Part shown: positions 7,774-9,370 of the stretch, piece after piece | Numbering within the stretch: the stretch's first letter is position 1 | How the letters are laid out: every line of letters starts with the position of its first letter | NCBI GenBank assembly: GCA_015490395.1 | Contig: WFXX01000269.1 | Coordinates: 1-9,370 of the forward strand | Reading direction: 5' to 3' | Length of the DNA stretch: 9,370 nucleotides | Source: Gammaproteobacteria bacterium | GTDB lineage: Bacteria > Pseudomonadota > Gammaproteobacteria > DRLM01 | Notes under the pieces: generated by a model | Told to the model about the DNA's origin: nothing | The model's database searches: none | The model's input: the letters and a program-made list of their open reading frames with translations, nothing else | Program-made: the position numbers and the translations under genes

Positions 7774-7811
7774 CGCTACCTTCTCCTCGAATCGTGGAAG
7801 TGCTTATCGCC

Positions 7812-7844
7812 GCGCCGCCAGGGGCATGGCCCCCCCGGCGGCGC
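7812..7844. repeat. GC-rich inverted repeat in the tkt leader
   Basis: Bases 7812-7819 (GCGCCGCC) are the perfect reverse complement of 7837-7844. After one mismatched pair, 7821-7824 (GGGG) pair with 7832-7835, leaving a 7-base loop. The element lies about 38 bases upstream of the tkt ATG, so it should be in the tkt 5' untranslated region if transcription starts farther out. No U-tract follows on either strand, so it is not an intrinsic terminator. It could be a leader hairpin or an operator, or chance. Confidence 0.45.
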
Positions 7845-7998
7845 CTGCTGCGAAACCTTCGTGCTGCGTTGGGCCCCCCGGACCAGGACGCGCCGCCTCC
7901 CCTCCGGCGGCATTGCGACGCCGCCCGGCCCCCGCGGACGCGGAGCGGCCCATTTTCGCCCACCCGGCCGCCTGGGGGCAAGGGACCCTGACCCATGC

Positions 7999-8010
7999 AG
8001 GCCTCGGCCT
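7999..8010. repeat. Short palindrome AGGCCTCGGCCT next to the metK -35 candidate
   Basis: Arms AGGCC (7999-8003) and GGCCT (8006-8010) form a perfect dyad with a 2-base centre. It ends directly before the proposed -35 hexamer at 8011, which is a typical operator or activator position. Short dyads are frequent in GC-rich DNA, so the evidence is positional only. Confidence 0.25.
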
Positions 8011-8038
8011 TTCACCTGCGGCGACCCTTTCCGATAAA
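8011..8038 (+). promoter_or_regulatory. Candidate sigma-70 promoter for metK
   Basis: TTCACC (8011-8016) and GATAAA (8033-8038) are separated by 16 bases, each matching 4 of 6 consensus positions; TAAACT (8035-8040) is an overlapping -10 alternative. This is one of the few AT-containing patches in the region. Transcription would start near 8045 and leave a leader of roughly 80 bases before metK. Confidence 0.45.
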
Positions 8039-8054
8039 CTAGGTGGCTTTACGA

Positions 8055-8093
8055 GGCAGCCTCCTCCGAGCCGGGTCCCCCTGGGGGGCTGCC
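8055..8093 (+). promoter_or_regulatory. Structured metK 5' leader (stem-loop)
   Basis: GGCAGCC (8055-8061) pairs perfectly with GGCTGCC (8087-8093), closing a 25-base interior that holds a C-run facing a G-run (8077-8086). A competing partner AGCC (8069-8072) could instead pair with 8087-8090, so the right arm has two mutually exclusive choices. No U-run follows, and the Shine-Dalgarno AAGG (8115-8118) lies outside the stem. I do not recognise the core of any known SAM or SAH riboswitch. Confidence 0.4.
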
Positions 8094-8127
8094 CCATTCA
8101 AGCATTTGTCCCAAAAGGCGATACCCG

Positions 8128-9288
8128 ATGGCGAGCGAGCACGTCTTCACCTCGGAGTCCGTCTCGGAGGGCCACCCGGACAAGATGGCCGACCAGATCT
8201 CGGACGCCATCCTGGACGCCATCCTGGCCCAGGACCCTCATGCCCGGGTGGCCTGCGAGACCCTGGTCAAGACCGGCCTGGTGCTGGTGGCCGGCGAGAT
8301 CACCACCTCGGCCCGCTTCGAGGTGGAGGCGATCGCCCGGGAGGTGATCCGGGACATCGGCTACCACAGCTCGGAGATGGGCTTCGACTGGGAGACCTGC
8401 GCCGTCATCAGCGCCCTGGGCAAGCAGTCCCCGGACATCGCCCAGGGCGTCGACGAGGGCGAGGACAAGGAGCAGGGCGCCGGGGACCAGGGGATGATGT
8501 TCGGCTATGCCAGCAACGAGACCCCGGTCCTGATGCCCGCCCCCATCACCTACGCCCACGCCCTGGTGCGCCGCCAGGCCGAGCTGCGCCGCTGCGGGCG
8601 CCTGCCCTGGCTGCGCCCGGACGCCAAGAGCCAGGTGACGGTGCGCTACGTGGACGGCCGCCCGGCGGGCGTGGAGGCCGTGGTCCTCTCCACCCAGCAC
8701 GCCCCCGACGTGGACCAGGGGGAGCTGCGCGAGGCGGTCATCGAGGAGATCATCAAGCCCGTCTTCCCCGACGGCTGGCTGGGCCCGCGGACCCGCTTCC
8801 ACGTCAACCCCACGGGGCGCTTCGTCATCGGCGGGCCCATGGGCGACTGCGGGCTCACCGGGCGCAAGATCGTGGTGGACACCTACGGCGGCATGGCCCG
8901 TCATGGCGGCGGGGCCTTCTCGGGCAAGGACCCCACCAAGGTGGACCGCTCGGCGGCCTACGCCGGCCGCTACGTGGCCAAGAACCTGGTGGCGGCGGGC
9001 CTGGCCGACCGCTTGGAGATCCAGGTCTCCTACGCCATCGGGGTGGCCGAGCCCACCTCCATCACCGTGGAGACCTTCGGCACCGGGCGCCTGAGCGAGG
9101 AGCGCATCGTGGCCCTGGTGCGCGAGCACTTCGACCTGCGCCCCCGGGGCATCATCGAGATGCTGGACCTGCGCCGGCCCATCTACCGGCAGACCGCGGC
9201 CTACGGCCACTTCGGCCGCGAGGACGTGGACCTGCCCTGGGAGCGCACGGACCGGGCCGAGGCCCTGCGGGCCGCCGCCGGCCTGTGA
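8128..9288 (+). CDS. metK: S-adenosylmethionine synthetase (methionine adenosyltransferase)
   Basis: The 386-residue cytosolic enzyme makes S-adenosylmethionine from methionine and ATP, releasing phosphate and pyrophosphate. Family signatures are complete: SEGHPDKMADQISDAILD at the N-terminus (His16, Asp18, Lys19), GKQSPDIAQGVD, the ATP-binding hexapeptide GAGDQG (117-122) followed by MMFGYA, RPDAKSQVT, HVNPTGRFVIGGPMGDCGLTGRK, and the P-loop-like GGGAFSGKDPTKVDRS (260-275). It ends with AAYGHFGRE and AAAGL, like E. coli MetK, and has the usual length. ATG at 8128 gives the standard N-terminus and has a modest AAGG Shine-Dalgarno 9 bases upstream. It is transcribed away from tkt behind its own promoter candidate and followed after 56 bases by another + strand gene. 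No MetJ-like met boxes (AGACGTCT repeats) are visible upstream, so regulation must differ from the enteric type. Confidence 0.98.
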   Translation: MASEHVFTSESVSEGHPDKMADQISDAILDAILAQDPHARVACETLVKTGLVLVAGEITTSARFEVEAIAREVIRDIGYHSSEMGFDWETCAVISALGKQSPDIAQGVDEGEDKEQGAGDQGMMFGYASNETPVLMPAPITYAHALVRRQAELRRCGRLPWLRPDAKSQVTVRYVDGRPAGVEAVVLSTQHAPDVDQGELREAVIEEIIKPVFPDGWLGPRTRFHVNPTGRFVIGGPMGDCGLTGRKIVVDTYGGMARHGGGAFSGKDPTKVDRSAAYAGRYVAKNLVAAGLADRLEIQVSYAIGVAEPTSITVETFGTGRLSEERIVALVREHFDLRPRGIIEMLDLRRPIYRQTAAYGHFGREDVDLPWERTDRAEALRAAAGL

Positions 9289-9333
9289 GGCCCCGGCGCC
9301 GAGGCAGCGAGGACGAGCGCATCGATTCCCCAA

Positions 9334-9340
9334 GAGGAGG
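9334..9340 (+). promoter_or_regulatory. Strong ribosome binding site of the next gene
   Basis: GAGGAGG at 9334-9340, preceded by AA, is a near-ideal Shine-Dalgarno sequence with a 4-base gap to the ATG at 9345. It is the main reason for calling the short reading frame at the right edge a real gene start. Confidence 0.7.
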
Positions 9341-9344
9341 CACC

Positions 9345-9370
9345 ATGAGCACCCCAGCCCCTTCCCGAAC
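9345..9370 (+). CDS. Start of a gene cut by the window edge; possibly adenosylhomocysteinase
   Basis: Only eight full codons are present (MSTPAPSR), which is too little to recognise a family. The call as a gene rests on the strong Shine-Dalgarno upstream, the same direction as metK and the 56-base spacing, all consistent with co-transcription. In many proteobacteria metK is followed by ahcY, which removes the S-adenosylhomocysteine formed by SAM-dependent methylation, so that is the best guess from context alone. Confidence 0.55.

Larger units (their letters stand above)
7774..8127. other. Divergent intergenic region between tkt and metK
   Basis: This is the only stretch over 300 bases without a gene. 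Its left half (about 7811-7980) is extremely GC-rich and holds several dyads. Its right half is less GC-rich and holds the best metK promoter candidate and the metK leader. Short open frames exist on both strands but lack recognisable domains and credible ribosome binding sites. I found no convincing -35/-10 pair for tkt, although its promoter must be here. Confidence 0.8.

Noticed and set aside
7774..8127. Small open frames on both strands of the tkt-metK intergenic region
   Set aside because: Arg/Pro/Gly-rich translations, no plausible ribosome binding site and mutual overlap; typical GC-rich noise.
7774..8127. CbbR (LysR-type TNA-N7-TNA) or MetJ met-box operators
   Set aside because: I looked because of the flanking tkt and metK genes but saw no convincing match; the degenerate CbbR pattern cannot be called by eye.
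9289..9344. Possible SAH riboswitch before the gene after metK (GGACGAGCGC at 9311-9320)
   Set aside because: The fragment resembles part of the SAH riboswitch core, but the spacer is only 56 bases and I cannot find the partner segment or the paired stems. A covariance search with the SAH riboswitch model would settle it.
1..9370. Mobile elements, CRISPR arrays, tRNA/rRNA genes, defence or biosynthetic systems
   Set aside because: Nearly all sequence is accounted for by intact housekeeping genes with uniform composition; no long direct repeats, transposase-like protein or RNA gene signature was seen.

Overview
The window is chromosomal housekeeping and central-carbon DNA from a very GC-rich bacterium. 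Protein signatures (PykA-type pyruvate kinase, Calvin-cycle-subtype class II aldolase, transketolase and MetK close to gammaproteobacterial forms) suggest a gammaproteobacterium, plausibly an autotrophic or phototrophic member of the Chromatiales/Ectothiorhodospiraceae type. That taxonomic placement is inferred from recalled family sequences and gene order, not from a search.

Layout. At the left edge is the 3' part of an M23-family zinc metallopeptidase gene (+ strand, 5' end missing). It converges on a five-gene operon that fills most of the window on the - strand (about 7773 down to 827). In transcription order this is tkt (transketolase), gap (glyceraldehyde-3-phosphate dehydrogenase), pgk (phosphoglycerate kinase), pyk (pyruvate kinase, PykA type) and fba (class II fructose-bisphosphate aldolase). 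All five are intact, have the usual family length and active-site motifs, and are 49 to 80 bases apart. Each has a purine-rich Shine-Dalgarno sequence. A clear intrinsic terminator (771-800, acting on the - strand) closes the operon. A 354-base divergent intergenic region (7774-8127) separates tkt from metK (+, S-adenosylmethionine synthetase). After metK, a 56-base gap leads to a gene cut off by the right edge (first 8 codons only) behind a very strong Shine-Dalgarno sequence; by usual context this may be ahcY.

How the genes work together. Aldolase, Gap, Pgk and transketolase are the reversible enzymes shared by glycolysis/gluconeogenesis, the non-oxidative pentose phosphate pathway and the regenerative part of the Calvin cycle. 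Pyruvate kinase adds the exit from phosphoenolpyruvate to pyruvate. No RuBisCO, phosphoribulokinase or FBPase lies in the window, so autotrophy is suggested but not shown. metK starts the separate SAM/methyl-transfer cycle.

I found no mobile element, CRISPR array, tRNA, rRNA or evidently novel protein system. What merits a second look is non-coding: a perfect 12-bp hairpin between gap and pgk, a structured metK leader with competing pairings, the long GC-rich dyad-containing tkt leader, and the one-sided terminator between the convergent transcripts.
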